A stretch of 64,000 nucleotides of DNA. It comes from Epiperipatus broadwayi. Its lineage: Eukaryota > Onychophora > Udeonychophora > Euonychophora > Peripatidae. This document shows positions 1 through 12,387 of this stretch, piece after piece. The translations under genes and the position numbers were made by a program. The DNA lies in the NCBI GenBank assembly GCA_028023455.1, contig JAQFVV010006232.1:558001-622000 (forward strand), in the 5' to 3' direction. The notes under the pieces are model-generated. The model was not told the DNA's origin. It was given only the letters and a program-made list of their open reading frames with translations, and did not search any database. Every line of letters starts with the position of its first letter. The stretch's first letter is position 1.

Positions 1-1690
1 GAAAAAAGTAAAAATGAACAAAAAGAATATATTACCCAAGCATTTAAAAATATAAATATTCAATCAACATCTATAATGAAACTTATTGAGAATCATTCAA
101 ATATAACTGCACCTAGTTTTTTTATTTCAAATGTAATTGCCAAATATGGGAATCCCTTTTAATGATGGAAACTATATGAAAGAAGCTTGGATGAAATGGT
201 TACCAGTTCTTTTTGTAGATTTTGAAAACAAACTAAAAATTATTCAGAGCATAAAAGATTTACCATTCGCAAGAAATACAGTTAAAGAAAGAATCCTGCA
301 AATGGTTAACAACATAACTTACCAACAAAAAAAAAATGTAAAATCTTCTAATTTAATTTTTCTCTGCCTTAATGAAAGTACAGACATAAATTGATCAGTT
401 CATTTGGCTATTTTTATTTGCTATTGTGTTGGGAATAATATCAAAGAATTGATCAGTTTAACTTTATTAGTAACAACAACAGAATGAATAGATATTTCCA
501 ATGAAGTTTCAAATGTACTCACTGAAAAAGAAATAGTTGTTATCAAGTATGACTGTAAAAGAAAATGGTTTTTTCAGTTAATTTACCAACCATATTGGAC
601 ATTCAATTTTGGGTTTTCATTGCATTATAAATCAATATGTTTTAAGCACAAAGGCCAGCTTTAAGCTACTGGATGATGTTATGAATGGTGTGACTAAGTT
701 AGTCAATTTTATATCTACACAAACTCTAAATAAACAGAAAAAGTTAAATTTATTGAATGATGTGACCTCAGTAACAACAATGTCTGATGGTTAAGTCAAG
801 AAAAAGTTCTTCAAAGATTCATTGGGTGTTTAGATGAAATTAGATTATTTTTATGTAATGATAAAATCATTGGAAAATATAATGAATTATTAGATGTTGA
901 ATGGTTTTTGAAACTAATGTTTTTTACTAATATGTGTTCACATCTAAATGAAATAAATGTGAAACTGTAATATTATAATAAGACAATTGTTATGTTTGAT
1001 TTTATGAAAGCATTTGAAGTTGAATTACAAAATTTCAATGTGTTATTTTTTACACCTTCAAATATTTTCCAAATATAAAAAAATTATTGACTGATTTTTA
1101 ATCTCACGAGAAGCCATATCAAGTAAAATTGATGCAAGAGTTTTTTGTTTTTATTCAATTGATAATTTTCTTTAAGATTTATGCAGTTCAGACAATTTTC
1201 AGAAGCATCAAAATTTATTTTATACCTAGACATAATATCAATGGATAATCTCAAGTTAGAAATTTTTGGGTAGCCTAATTTGGAAGATATGAAAATGTAG
1301 TCTATCAATTTTTAAACCAGTTCTATATGGAAACAGAAATTTGTTGATTTGAGGAATGAGTTGGAAACAATGGAAAATGATCGATTATTGGGCATATGTA
1401 AAAAGAATGCTGAAGAAGAACTATTGACTGCCTGGAATGTTATTCCTAAAACATTCAAATCTTTAAAAAATTAGTGACCGCTATATTATCAATTTTCTCC
1501 TCTACATGTTTATGTGAATCATAGTTTTCAGAAATGAATTTAATTAAAAGCAGTTCGAGAAATAGAATGACAGATGAATTTAGTTCAGCATGTACATTAT
1601 TAAAAGTGGCAAAATATGAAACAGATATAAAACATTTGGCATCCAATCCTACAACAGCAAAAATCTCATTAAATTATATCTATCTATGTT
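1..1690 (+). pseudogene. hAT-superfamily transposase relic (GTF2IRD2/ZBED-like)
   Basis: This is a decayed transposase that would have excised and inserted a hAT DNA transposon. Reading starts in frame 1 (IAKYGNPF near 138-162) and shifts to frame 2, giving FNDGNYMKEAW, DFENKLKIIQSIKDLPFA, KERILQMVNN and LCLNESTDI, which align with the RNase-H-like core of GTF2IRD2-type hAT proteins. Further frame changes give VLQRFIGCLDEIRLFL (about 803-850) and, near 1545-1670, a C-terminal dimerisation-like stretch with SEMNLIKSS and TDIKHLASNP. At least four frameshifts and several stops show it is dead. The 5' end is outside the window, so zinc finger and left terminus cannot be seen. Superfamily placement is confident, exact family less so. 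Confidence 0.75.
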
Positions 1691-2040
1691 AATGTTTATT
1701 TTAAAAATTTTGTTTCCATTACTATTAATTTTTTACTATTATATTTTATTCAATTTGCACTCATCTAAATAAATATCGTCCACTTGTATTTAGCTTATTT
1801 AGAAATTTTATTTAATTATTACTATTATTTTGTTTTATAAACTTTTAAAAAACTGCAATAATTAAGTTGTTTATACTTTGATTTAATAACTGTATAACAC
1901 ACTAATCATTCAAGAAATATATTTTGGAAATTTTTGGCATGCACATGTAAAAAGGGTTGCTACCACTTTATTGTGCTAATTCCATTATCTAACATTAAGT
2001 ATTTAATCTCTTTAGAAAAATTTAACTTTATTTAAATTTT

Positions 2041-2228
2041 CCAATTACATTCAACTGTTCACAAGTTAGTATATGCACACTGTTTTGAGAAGTATTATTT
2101 TAATTTCTTCTTCAAATGTTACAGGTATGATCAGTAACAGAACTAGCATGGGAATTGAACTAATACTCTTGGATTCTTGAATATTGAATTTTAAGATAAC
2201 ACTCTAACCAAATAAGCCATCCTACCAA
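2041..2228 (-). repeat. tRNA-derived SINE-A, copy 1
   Basis: Read on the minus strand from about 2228, the sequence starts with a tRNA-like head (ATGGCTTATTTGGTTAGAG), then a box-B-like GTTCAATTCCCATGCTAG, and ends with GTTGAATGTAATTGG. It aligns along its length with the copy at 46441-46640 and with a truncated copy at 59115-59230. The body has a TTGAAGAAGAA...TTCTCAAAAC segment matching the CTGAAGAAGAGAG...CTCTCAAAAC segment of the 46.5-kb copy. No target-site duplication was found by eye. Confidence 0.6.
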
Positions 2229-2334
2229 GGGCAACATCAGTAAAAATTTCATATACTTATTATAAGGTTTCTCCTAATTATCCCCCTTTTTCCTAAGAGC
2301 AAAGTTGATTAGTGTTTTAATTCATTATGTATAG

Positions 2335-2580
2335 TCACACTAAGTTATTTTCCATTGGCATGTGAGCAACGTCATTGAAATTTCTTCTTTGTACCTTTTT
2401 TTCTCTATCCAATATTTTTGTAATTTCCCAATTGAACATATGTTCAGTAGTGCATATATGGTCTGATACCTTAGGCACATCTCTTTTCTCTCTTCTAATC
2501 AAACCTACAGTTTACAGAAAACACACACATACAGAAAAATACTTAGATATACATCCAATCATATCTGAAACATGAGACAT
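2335..2580 (-). pseudogene. Penelope-like element GIY-YIG fragment (minus copy)
   Basis: The minus strand reads IRREKRDVPKVSDHICT, EHMFNWEITKILDRE and KKVQRRNF, the second half of the GIY-YIG nuclease domain that ends Penelope-like polyproteins (typical end: histidine-rich helix, then ILDRE). The catalytic GIY and YIG parts have decayed; a MYI remnant lies near 2560. It faces away from the plus-strand copy at 2739-3190, so the two are head-to-head with 3' ends outward. It shares the unusual IRREK and EHMFN strings with that copy, so both come from the same or closely related elements. Confidence 0.6.
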
Positions 2581-2738
2581 GGAGTTATACTATCAGTATG
2601 GAACATAGCAAAAAAATTTTGTTTGATTTGAAAAAAAAAATCTATATAATATAAACTGTAATGAAAAATGGTTATCTATCAGTTGTTATTAAAAAAAACT
2701 TAAACTAGACAACAAAAAGAACGATCAAAAAGCAAAAA

Positions 2739-3190
2739 ACAATTATTGGTACTGTAATGTATCCATACATACCAAAAATATCAGACAAACTAAGAAAAAT
2801 TTACAATCAGTATAACATCAGAACAGCTTTCCAAAACCATATTACAATATGAACAATTTTAACATTGAAAAAGCCTAAAAAAACTTGAAATACTGAAAAG
2901 CAAAAACAGCAACTATGAAATACCATTTGAATGTGGAAGAATGTATATTAATGAGACCAGTCATCCCCTTGAAAAGTAATTGTAACAGCACAAACTGATG
3001 ATTAGAAGAGAGAAAACAGATGTGTTTCAGGTAGCAGACTATGTATGCACCAATGAACATATGTTCAATTAGGAAAATACAAAAATATTGGATAGAGAGA
3101 ATATTATGTAGAACTAAATATTTTGATGCATAATATATTTTTTTAAAATTGTGAAAATTGTGTTTTTTCTTATTTCTCTTTTCTTTGAAT
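2739..3190 (+). pseudogene. Penelope-like element C-terminus with GIY-YIG domain (plus copy)
   Basis: The plus strand reads MYPYIPKISDKLRKIYNQYN followed by IRTAFQ, the signature joining RT and endonuclease in Penelope-like elements (family pattern: YIRG.SEKIRRIL...T.F). The GIY-YIG region follows: YEIPFECGRMYINET, a frame with two stops, IRREKTDVFQVADYVC and ENTKILDRE. In a live enzyme this domain nicks target DNA for insertion. The Y-E-I-P and MYI strings correspond to GIY and YIG, but the first Gly is lost and stops interrupt the frame, so this copy is dead. The RT domain is absent: the copy is 5'-truncated and its truncated end faces the minus copy at 2335-2580. Confidence 0.65.
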
Positions 3191-3931
3191 TTCAACTGCC
3201 TCCAATCAGAAAATAATTTTTGGATATATTATAGTAATATTATAGATCAATTATGAGTTTTCACTTTGGTAATAAACCTCATGGTAGTCCAAATCCAAGC
3301 AAAAGTACATTTGTAAAATCTTTAAAAAAATAATAGTGGTATGAAAAAAAAGTTAACATCGGTATTAAAAAATATTAAAAACATTCCAGACAGCACTAAA
3401 ATTGAATCTGGGATCTCATACTTCAGAATCTGACAGTCTATTACTGTGTTAGGATGAACACACAGTAATGGTACTTATAAAATATAATTGATAAATGTAA
3501 TTAGACTACTGTCCAATATAATGTACAAATGCCATAATTATTATGAGACAATAGTTTTTAAACAAGTTTATTTTTAAAAAAAATTATTACTAATATTGTG
3601 TCATTTTTTTTATAAAAATCAGAATATTTAAATAAAGGTGATTTAGAAATCTAAATATTTTCATTTTCATATAAATGTTATTAAATATTGTGGTCATATA
3701 ATGCCACTCTGTTCAGTTTAGTGTAATGATAAAGTACATAATAATATGTAATAACATAGTAGAGATGTCTGCCCATCCCTTGTATTAAATGGATTATGTC
3801 CTGTGTATGAGAGGTCAGATTGACCTTAGGTCAACATGGGTGTGACAAGAATCTTGGCCTTAGGGTGGCCTTTGAGCGTTCTATCATCAGATTTTCAATT
3901 GGATGGACAGTTGAAGAGTTGGAGTGTGGAG
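3191..3931. other. No recognised gene; low-complexity and unassigned repeat-like sequence
   Basis: No coding signal was seen. The part from about 3780 to 3930 is less A+T-rich and may be the upstream part of the repeat unit that follows, but it has no match elsewhere in the window that I could establish. Confidence 0.4.
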
Positions 3932-4175
3932 TAGATTGAAGCCTGCCCATTAAAGTATGAGGATTGGCTATCTTAATATATATCTGATCACTTATAGCAT
4001 ATATGTGTAGAGATGGTAATCTGGACCAACTGATGATTGCTGGTTTAGCATGAAATACGTATATTGGTGATTATTTATCTTTTCAACATATATGTGTTCA
4101 AGTATATCAGTGTTATGAGATGGTGTGGAGAGTGGTGGGTCGTGTGAAAATCTGCGCTCATATACCCTATATGTT
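3932..4175 (+). repeat. Ribozyme-bearing repeat unit, copy 1
   Basis: This 244-bp unit, starting TAGATTGAAGCCTG and ending TATACCCTATAT, is nearly identical to 48732-48975; its second half also recurs inverted at 48572-48733. It contains the hammerhead motif at 4017-4073. Because it is dispersed in at least three copies, the ribozyme belongs to a mobile or satellite-like repeat. No long reading frame was recognised, so the unit may be a non-autonomous retroelement or the terminal repeat of a larger one. Confidence 0.7.
4017..4073 (+). ncRNA. Hammerhead ribozyme (type I topology, near-canonical)
   Basis: All hammerhead parts are present in order. Stem I 5' strand: TAATC (4017-4021) and ACCAA (4025-4029) around a TGG bulge. 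Core CTGATGA is at 4030-4036. Stem II pairs TGCT with AGCA across GGTTT, closed by a T-T mismatch. Core GAAA is at 4052-4055. A short self-complementary stem III (ATAC/GTAT) is followed by the predicted cleavage site after A4063. Stem I 3' strand TTGGTGATTA (4064-4073) pairs perfectly with both halves of the 5' strand. The very short stem III resembles hammerheads of PLEs, retrozymes and some satellites, which tend to act as dimers. Activity is not shown; the U-U closing pair of stem II is the main weakness. Confidence 0.8.
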
Positions 4176-4672
4176 ATATAATAATATGTAGTAAATTTCA
4201 AGTAATTGTCTATGTAAAAAAGTAACTTTCTCATTTTTAAATAAAAAATGTTTATATATGAGAATGTTTCTAACAATGGAGTAATTCAGAAAGCTAAACA
4301 TTTTTACTTATATATGAATTTTATTAATATGGCGCTCTTGAAGAAATGCTTTTGTGCTTCACACCACTTGCACAAACACATGCAATGCATTGCACAAAAG
4401 TTCATACATTTATTTTCATACCTTCCTAACATTTTTTAACTTTTTAACTTTTATAGTTTTTTATTTCAAGTAAAACAAATGATTTTTATTTTATGTTTAT
4501 TTACTTAAAATTGGATTTTTTCTAAATATATATGCCAACCTATTTTTTTTTTTTTGAACAAGCATTTAAATGAACTATTGAATATTAATATATGCTCAGT
4601 ATATATATTAACATTCAAAATAATTTGATTTTTATGTTGATTTATGAAATTAAAAAATATAATTAAAATATT

Positions 4673-4789
4673 TTTTTTTTTTTTTTTCATGTGTCATAGC
4701 ATCGGCCGGGACGCGAACCCACAACCGTCTGCAACCAACTACTTGCTTGCATGGCGGCTGCGATATCTCTCGGCTAATAACACAAGACA
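4673..4789 (-). mobile_element. tRNA-derived SINE-B with poly(A) tail and 14-bp target duplication
   Basis: Read on the minus strand, this short G+C-rich insert has a box-A-like TAGCCGAGAGA, a perfect RNA polymerase III box B (GGTTCGCGTCC) about 50 nt downstream, and ends in GCTATGACACATG plus about 15 A residues. It is flanked by an identical 14-bp direct repeat, ATAATTAAAATATT, at 4659-4672 and 4790-4803. That proves insertion by retrotransposition, presumably with LINE machinery in trans. It is too short and wrongly spaced for a functional tRNA. The intact duplication implies a fairly recent insertion. Confidence 0.85.
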
Positions 4790-4803
4790 ATAATTAAAAT
4801 ATT

Positions 4804-7319
4804 ATTTAACAAAAAAAAAAAAAAAAGGAGAAAGAAACATTGAGAAAAAGGAAGTTTTGTATAGAACCCATTAGTTTAATCGTGAAGGTAGTTACGCTTT
4901 CACTAGTGTTTAAAACAGATAATATCGCTTTTCATGAGCTTTTAGTTAATGTGACTTTTTCTTTGAAAAACCAATTATTTATAATATAGTGCTGATTCTT
5001 TTTAAAAATTGCTTGGACATCTATTTTCTCATGAATAATATTTTTTTCTAAATATTACACAGTAAGTGATAAAGTTAAGCAATATATATATAATTAAATA
5101 TCTATAAACATACGCAATTCAATCGACAATACTCTCTTCATAATGTGAGCTATATTTGTTCGGCCTCTATTTATAATGCAATAAACCAAACAAATCTCTT
5201 TGCTGGATGTATGTATTTTAAAAATATTTTTCTTGTCATTTGTCTAGAGAGCATCCAAAGCCCATCTTAACAAAACGATCTTATCTTAATCTGAAAATAC
5301 AAATATTTTGGTATTAAAACTTGAATAATCAATGTTGCTCTTTTATACTAGAAAGTCTATTTCAGTATGGCTAATTGTTGAATAAAGCAAAAACTTTCAA
5401 AGACATTTTTAATATTTACTAAGGCTGTAACCTCAAGAATGTGCACGTAAAAATGCAATAGTAGAGACTTCTACATGTCTTAACCACAAGCTTACGTTTT
5501 GGAAGAAAAGAGGGGAACCTTCTTTACTTCAACCTACTTTCTATATAAATAGGTGAAGCTGAAGCGGTTAGATCTGAGAGCGTGAAGCTATTTAATACTT
5601 CACTGATTAAGTCCACATTTCTTATTACACATGAATACTCACGAAATCTTTCGATTTACAACGAGTCAATGGAAAGATCTTATAATTAGAAATCTATTAC
5701 GATAATTTAAAGTTGTAAATATAAATTAAAAATTGAATGGTGAGGTAACATCTAAATGTATAATGAAATAACCATAAATATTCGTAATAAATTAAATTGT
5801 TGCAAACTTTTCGTAATTTTTTCACAATGAGACAATGAAAGGAGAATCAATACAAAATAAAGCTTACTTTTTCCAACACCAAAATTATTTTAACTTGAAA
5901 CGTCAAACAAAAATTGATTAAATGAAAACTGATACAACTTCAAGTCATTTTGAGATGCTAATATCTAAACGTTTAATTATTATTACAAGTTAAAACAAAC
6001 ATTTTAAAAAGCATACAAAACTAAAAATGTTTTTTAATTATTTTTTTTTTGCATTCGACAGTAGTATTTTTTTCTTGATTCTAAGACCTGATATTGTTCA
6101 TATCAGATAGTAAGATAAATATATTACATGACCAATTCAGGTTGAATGGCTTTCTTCAAGTGCTTATTTAGTAATTTCAACTTATGCATTTACATTTAAA
6201 ATTTTTAAACAAAAGCAAAGTAAAAGACATACAATTTTTTTTATCCCTTCTTGTTCCACATTTCTTTTTGGAAAAAGTTTACCTTACAAGGAGCTATTTA
6301 AAACTAATTTACTTTAAGAGGTATATATACAAATGCCAAAATTTATAGTTTTATTTGAATCTTATGAACACATTTTTTTTTTTTTGTAATTGGATAGTTT
6401 ATTAAACTTATAATACAAAAGACTACTAGAATGTTGTAACTTTAAGTTTCTAAAAATGGGATAAACTTACTAAGTTGAAGAGCACACACACTATCTACAA
6501 ATAACTTTATCAGTACAATTTAGAAAGTAATCTATTGCATATTACCCTTTAAAAATATTTGTAATTAATAGTACGAAAAAATAGAAAATTATTAGAATTT
6601 ATATCAAAATATATTTTTTTGGTTTAGATTTGCCTTCAAATTTACAATGAGCTATTTATATTTTAATTATTGAATAAATTTTTATTTATAAATAACAGTT
6701 ACATTTTAGATATATATTGTTTAAGTTACTTTTTACAATTTAATTTTTTAAAGTAAAGTTTAATCACTTTGATCGTAAAGCAGCCATATTGAATATTAAA
6801 AAAAATTATGTTAAGCCACACATTTTCATCATAACTTAAGTTTGTATTATTCAAAAATGACATAATATATGTTATTTGAAACATAAAATACCAAAGAATG
6901 CAATTAAGCCAACAATATAGTCATTGATATTCAAAGTAATAATAAAAAATAAAAGTTAATATTTCTAATAATTATTATTTCATAAATTGAAAATTTTCAT
7001 GCATAAATTTTACAATTGCGCTTTTGTTAGTAGGTTAGTTGCATGCATCATTAAATCTCTAATAAATTGATATATAATATCACTTACCTAAGATAATCCA
7101 TCATTTGAATACTTCTTAGAATAAAGATATTACTATCTCTCATTTTACCTAATCACCCTTCAAAATGTTTTTTCATACAGGGGTTTGCAATGAATATGTT
7201 ATCCCTAATAACATCCCTTATAATAAGTAGTAAATATTGATCAATAATTATTATAATTTGAATATTATAATAAAAAACTTCAATAAAGTTTGTAATTTAT
7301 TAAAAATTATTACTAAAAT
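4804..7319. other. No recognised gene; A+T-rich sequence
   Basis: Nothing coding was seen. The sequence is dominated by poly(A)/poly(T) tracts and simple A+T runs. No repeat shared with the rest of the window was detected by eye. Confidence 0.5.
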
Positions 7320-7320
7320 A

Positions 7321-8808
7321 CACCTGGATCTCTTTTTATGTGGTAGATATGTTCTGCAAAAAACCAGCATAAAAAAAATTGCACAAAAATAGACTTAACT
7401 TACATTGAAAAATGTGAGATACATTCCATAATTTTCAAAAATTGCATAAAAGCAAAGCAACAAAGTAAAAATTTGCATATAAAAATAAGGAAATAGAGTA
7501 TGACTAATAAAAAATTTCAAATATTTGAAAAAAATTGATACAGGACAAACTTTTTTTATTAACTATTTAATTTTATTCAAAACAATGTTTTTATGTGTAA
7601 TTTATTTTCTATTTTTTCATGCATATTTTAATTATTATTGCTATTTCACAATATGTGGGTATGTTTGAGAACTGATAAGAAATCAGATTCATCACAAGAG
7701 GAAATACATTTATTGCCAACTTCAGTATTGTGCTGTGTTTAATAAGGTACATCAACTGAAAATTTTGTTCATGGCTTCAAGTTGTTCGAAAACTCAATTT
7801 TTGTATTATTGTAGCAAATTTATGGTCTTTTTAAATCTTAAGCTGTACCATAAAGCACTGATTTGCTGTTGCTCATTTTGGACTAAAGGGAGCACTTGAC
7901 AATAATTTTGACAGCTCCAAATTCGTTGTTTTGATTTTCAAAATGAAAATGTATATTTTAGATTTTTTATTTTTTTTTTTTTACATATAAATTATTGTGA
8001 TAAAATATGCTGAAAATATAATTATTTTAGAAAAATAGTTAAGATTTTAGTAAAAATTATTTATTTTTACATGAACATAAATTGAGAAAGAAATTAACAA
8101 CATATGCAGCATTTTCTAATAGGTTATAAATGTTCTTTTTAGATTCTCCACTATAGAATATTTTTATAGTTATAAATAGAATTTTATTTTTGAAAAAACT
8201 TTCATTTACTTTCATAATCTGACAAATTATTAATTTGCTTTTTACAAACAAATCTAATATTAAAAGATGAATATATTTTTACTGTTGATTCTGTAATTCA
8301 ACAAATCAAAAACTTTAATTCACTTAGCCAATAAAAAAAATTTCAGTCTAAAAGTTAATGGTTTTCTGTTGATAATGTAATCAATAAGCTTTAAGACAAT
8401 GATTTTACTAATTGTTTATGAAGCTCACAATATCTGGACATACAACTATTTAGCTCTCATTGGAATTTAAGAGCTCATTCATAATTCATGTCATTAACAA
8501 GAAAATGATTGTCCAATTGATTAGAAAGTTGAAGACTTTCTCAAATCATTTTTGCTGTGAGATGAACAGGTTCCACTTCTGTTTCATGATCTTTTTCTAA
8601 ATCTTCTACAGTATCTAAATTTATTGCCAAACCTTTTTCCAACAGGCATTTAAAGTATGTAAAATATAATGTGTATATAAAATGGGGAAATCCTGATTTT
8701 AAGTGAAATATGAACTTCTTTATCACATAAAAGAAAACCACATAAAAAGATATTAAAAAGAAACATGAATCGCATTAAAAAATTCATACAAAAAGAGTCC
8801 CAGGTGTA
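7321..8808. mobile_element. pogo/Tigger-like DNA transposon, internally deleted
   Basis: The left end CACCTGGATCTCTTTTTATG and the right end (reverse complement CACCTGGGACTCTTTTTGTA) are inverted repeats, each flanked by TA, the target site of the Tc1/mariner superfamily. A Tigger-type transposase C-terminus lies inside on the minus strand at 8345-8741. The left roughly 430 bp are shared, inverted, with 12848-13261. At about 1.5 kb and with only the end of the transposase present, this is an internally deleted or heavily decayed copy. Confidence 0.6.
8345..8741 (-). pseudogene. pogo/Tigger transposase C-terminal remnant
   Basis: The minus strand reads LDTVEDLEKDHETEVEPVHL, then after a stop SNQLDNHFLVNDMNYE, ALKFQ and LNSCMSRYCELHKQLVKS. 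This resembles the acidic C-terminal tail of Tigger/pogo transposases (an ...ELV.EH.EELT..EL... stretch, then a final ...CYREL... helix). The helix-turn-helix and DDE catalytic domains are absent and three stops interrupt the frame. It lies within the TA-flanked element at 7321-8808, which supports the assignment. Confidence 0.5.
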
Positions 8809-11800
8809 GCCACTATATACAAAAAATAATAAAACAAAATAAAAAGTGAATAAAATACTAAATTCATTATAGAGTTAAGTTTGAGGTACATAAGTTAGTA
8901 GTTTAAAATCAATGCAATGCAGTATTATTTATCCTACCTTTATAGGTTTTGAGAGATCATATTATTTCATGCTACTATGACTAGTAAATTTAGTAATAAC
9001 TTCATCAATTGCCACCTCTCTTTGCATTTGATATGCAGCTTTGAAATTTACATTGCAGTAGTCTATAATCAGCCTAAGTTTATATACTGTCAAAATCTTT
9101 ACTTTTAGCATTTGGCATATTTTTATTATTATTAAAATGCAGACAAGGCATTATACAAAAAAATCTCAATCGGGTCATAATATTTGCAAAATTTGCTTGT
9201 CTTTATCTCATATCAGAACTTTAAGTATCATATAATTCATATACTGGACATCTGGACCCAAGCCCACACCATATCAAAAATGTAGATAATTCACAATATA
9301 AATTTGTACAATTGTGCGCTATTTTTTTGATCAGAGTATATGTTAGTTTCAATAATAATTTTTTTGTATATTTTTTTATCAAATATAAAGTCAAATAATA
9401 ATTTAAAAATATATAAAATTACCTACCAGTGGAAGGCTTCTCTCAAAAATGTTTACCCATTTTTTGCTCTAAGTCAATTAGTAAAATCTCACATTTTTTC
9501 CAATCTAAATTTCTGGGTAGATATAATTCTATAAAAAAATAAAAAAATGGAGAAAAAGACAAAAAAATTCAATTTACTTTTTACAAAAATTATCATAAAA
9601 TTTTTATTTTTTATCATAGAAAAATACTTATATTTTCTGAAACTAGAAAAAAAGATGGAAATGAGGATGTAAAAAGTGCATGTGTAGACTGTATAGATTT
9701 CTGGTAGTTTTAATCTGAAACCAGATGTTGAAAATTTGAAAATTCATGGCTGCATTGGGCGATCATAATAATAAAAGTTTTAAATTCCCCATGTTGTTTT
9801 TCTTCATATAAGAATAAAATAAATACTATTAATATTTAAAGTTTTGGTAAATACAAAAATGGCATTGAAAATTAGTTTATTTTATTACTGAAAATTTTCT
9901 CTGTATACAGAGGATTCAGAAAATTCGTCAGCAAACTTTTCATGATGCCCATAATCTGGAGATCATGTCAGCAGTCAGATGAATCATACAATTTTTTTAA
10001 AGTTATATTCAAGCAGATTGGGAAATAAATATTTATCTATTATTAGTTACAATATAAAGATGTCAGGCAAATCAAGGTTGGTCTCATGAATGTCTATGCA
10101 TTTCATGTAAAAAAATTATTGTAATGCTATTTTTGCTACTGTTGAGGGAGGTGTCATACTTCTATGAACACTGGGCATTTAGTTTATCTTTACATTCTTC
10201 TACTTCTAGATCTCTCTCGTTCAAATCTATGGTCTTTTTACATTTCTTATTAGATGGTTTATATTATTAACATAATTTTGCATGATATTAGAATGATAGA
10301 TTCCTGAACAAAGGTTTTTTTGAAAGAAGTGCAATTTGCCATTTTTAGTGCTTGAATGTTACACATTCTTTAAATGAACATGCCATTAAATATTTCCTTT
10401 TGTTCTGCATAGTTTTCTGTAGTAGGAGTTAGTAGACTCGTTACTTAAAGTTCCAGGATCAACTCTATTGAGTAATTTAAATAAAAAGAAAATCACTTTA
10501 GCAAATTAAATAAAATCACTAAATTTCACTAATCCATGACTTCATAAGCAATTAACCATATAATTTATATTATGATTTTTAGAATTTTTGTTATGAAAAT
10601 TTATGATTAAAATTTATATTAAATTGGTTAGAAATTTGTGCATATATATACATATATATCTATGCTTTATGATTTTATATTTAAAATAAACAACACTTTG
10701 TCATTTTTTTATGGAGTTGAATTCATTTTAGTGCATCATAATCATAGCTCAGCAGTGAAAATGCATTAAGTTCAACAAAAAGTGAAAGGATTGTTTTATT
10801 TTAATCATTATATACTTTGTAAAACATAGATACATGTATATGTGCAAACTTCATACATGTAATTTAATGAAGTTTAATATAAATATTAAGTTAATTACTA
10901 AATGCTATTTATTCATATTTGATCTTTTCTTTTGTTATAAAAATAATCATCACAGGTTATTAAAAATAATTGATTGATTTATTGCTAAAAAATTCAAAGA
11001 ATTTCAAAAACTAGAAGGGACAGATCAGATTATAATTTAGGGACCTCAAGCTTCAGCATCTTCTATATCTTTGGCCCCAAATATCTAGAACATCATAGGC
11101 TATTTATTATATAGTTAAAAACTTGGTTTAAACTACTGATTATAGACAGATTTTATACAAATTTTGAATTTTCTAACTTAGTTTAAATGAAATTTCAATT
11201 TCATTTTGCAAGGCAGTAATTGTATAAATGTCATTAGTGAAATTTTATCACAAATTCTATATTGATAACTTGAATTTTTCAATTATCATTAATACAGGTC
11301 ACAGTAATCAATTTTTTAAAATGACTGGTATGACCTAATCAGTATATTTAGAAAAGATCTTTTTTTAAAAAATTAAATTAAAAAAAAAAAAAGATAATTG
11401 AAATAATCAATAACTGCCAATCTGTGAAAAGTGGATTGGTTTTTACTATTTTTTTTCATTTCATCACCCCCATCTCTTTTGTCTTTTTTAAAGAGGTAAA
11501 CCTTTTCAGTCAAACTGTACTCTTCAGAGATCAATTTTTTATAAAGTCCAAAATAACTTTAAATCCTTCTGCTTGTCAAAGATTCAATTCATCAGATTTT
11601 TTTCAAAATGGTTAAATCTCTTTTGAAAAAAAGTTTTTAAAAAGTAAAAAAAAAACCTGAAATTTATCCATACTTTTTATTTTTATCTTTTCATTAGAAG
11701 TTGAACCAGGCATGACTCTTAATATCTAGAAGAGATTAATCTAGGCTTATTATAAGTAGATAATATATTAGAAATAAAATAAAAAAACTTTTTTAATAGA

Positions 11801-12386
11801 ATTAGTTTATAAAATATTTATTTAATTTTTAAAAAACTAATTGTAATTAGCTACTATCACAATTTTATTACAGAAATTCCATTTAGTTTTAGATAAAATA
11901 ATATATTGTTAAAATTAAATTTTGGATTTTATTATTGTAATATTTAATACGCTATAATTTTAAACAAAAATTTTTATTTTTTTCAGGAGCAGATAGAATT
12001 TCTAATATACACACATCTTCAGACTAATTTCTATATTATGTTTTTTATCAATGACAAGTTTAGATTTAGTGTCAAAATACTCATTGACTGCTTAGGTTTG
12101 CAATAGATTAGCTCCGATTTAAAATAAAGAAAACTATCCTATGTAAATATATTAAAGTCATACTTTTTTAATAAATATAAGGCAAACTGAAGTTGAATAA
12201 CCTCCACTTAGCTCTAAAATAAATAAACAGACTCACAATCTTTGTGTCAAGTATATAAAAAAATAGACAGACTATCCATCCTTTGAGTTTTTGATGATAT
12301 GAAACTTAGTTTATTAATTTAGTAGTGGAAATGATTCTTAATCCAGACTTAAATATAACAACTTTTCAATTTAATTAATAATCATA
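8809..12386. other. No recognised gene; A+T-rich sequence
   Basis: No coding sequence or named repeat could be supported. A stretch at about 10070-10440 is slightly more complex, but neither strand gave a family match. Confidence 0.4.
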
Positions 12387-12387
12387 T

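Noticed and set aside
2990-3000. CTGATGA as a hammerhead core
   Set aside because: It lies inside the PLE coding relic, with no stem II or GAAA box at the right distance.
3880-3895. Minus-strand CTGATGATAGAACG near the first ribozyme unit
   Set aside because: No GAAA box downstream in a usable position.
4687-4782. Possible functional tRNA gene on the minus strand
   Set aside because: Box B is perfect, but the cloverleaf does not form convincingly and a poly(A) tail plus a 14-bp target duplication show a retroposed SINE.
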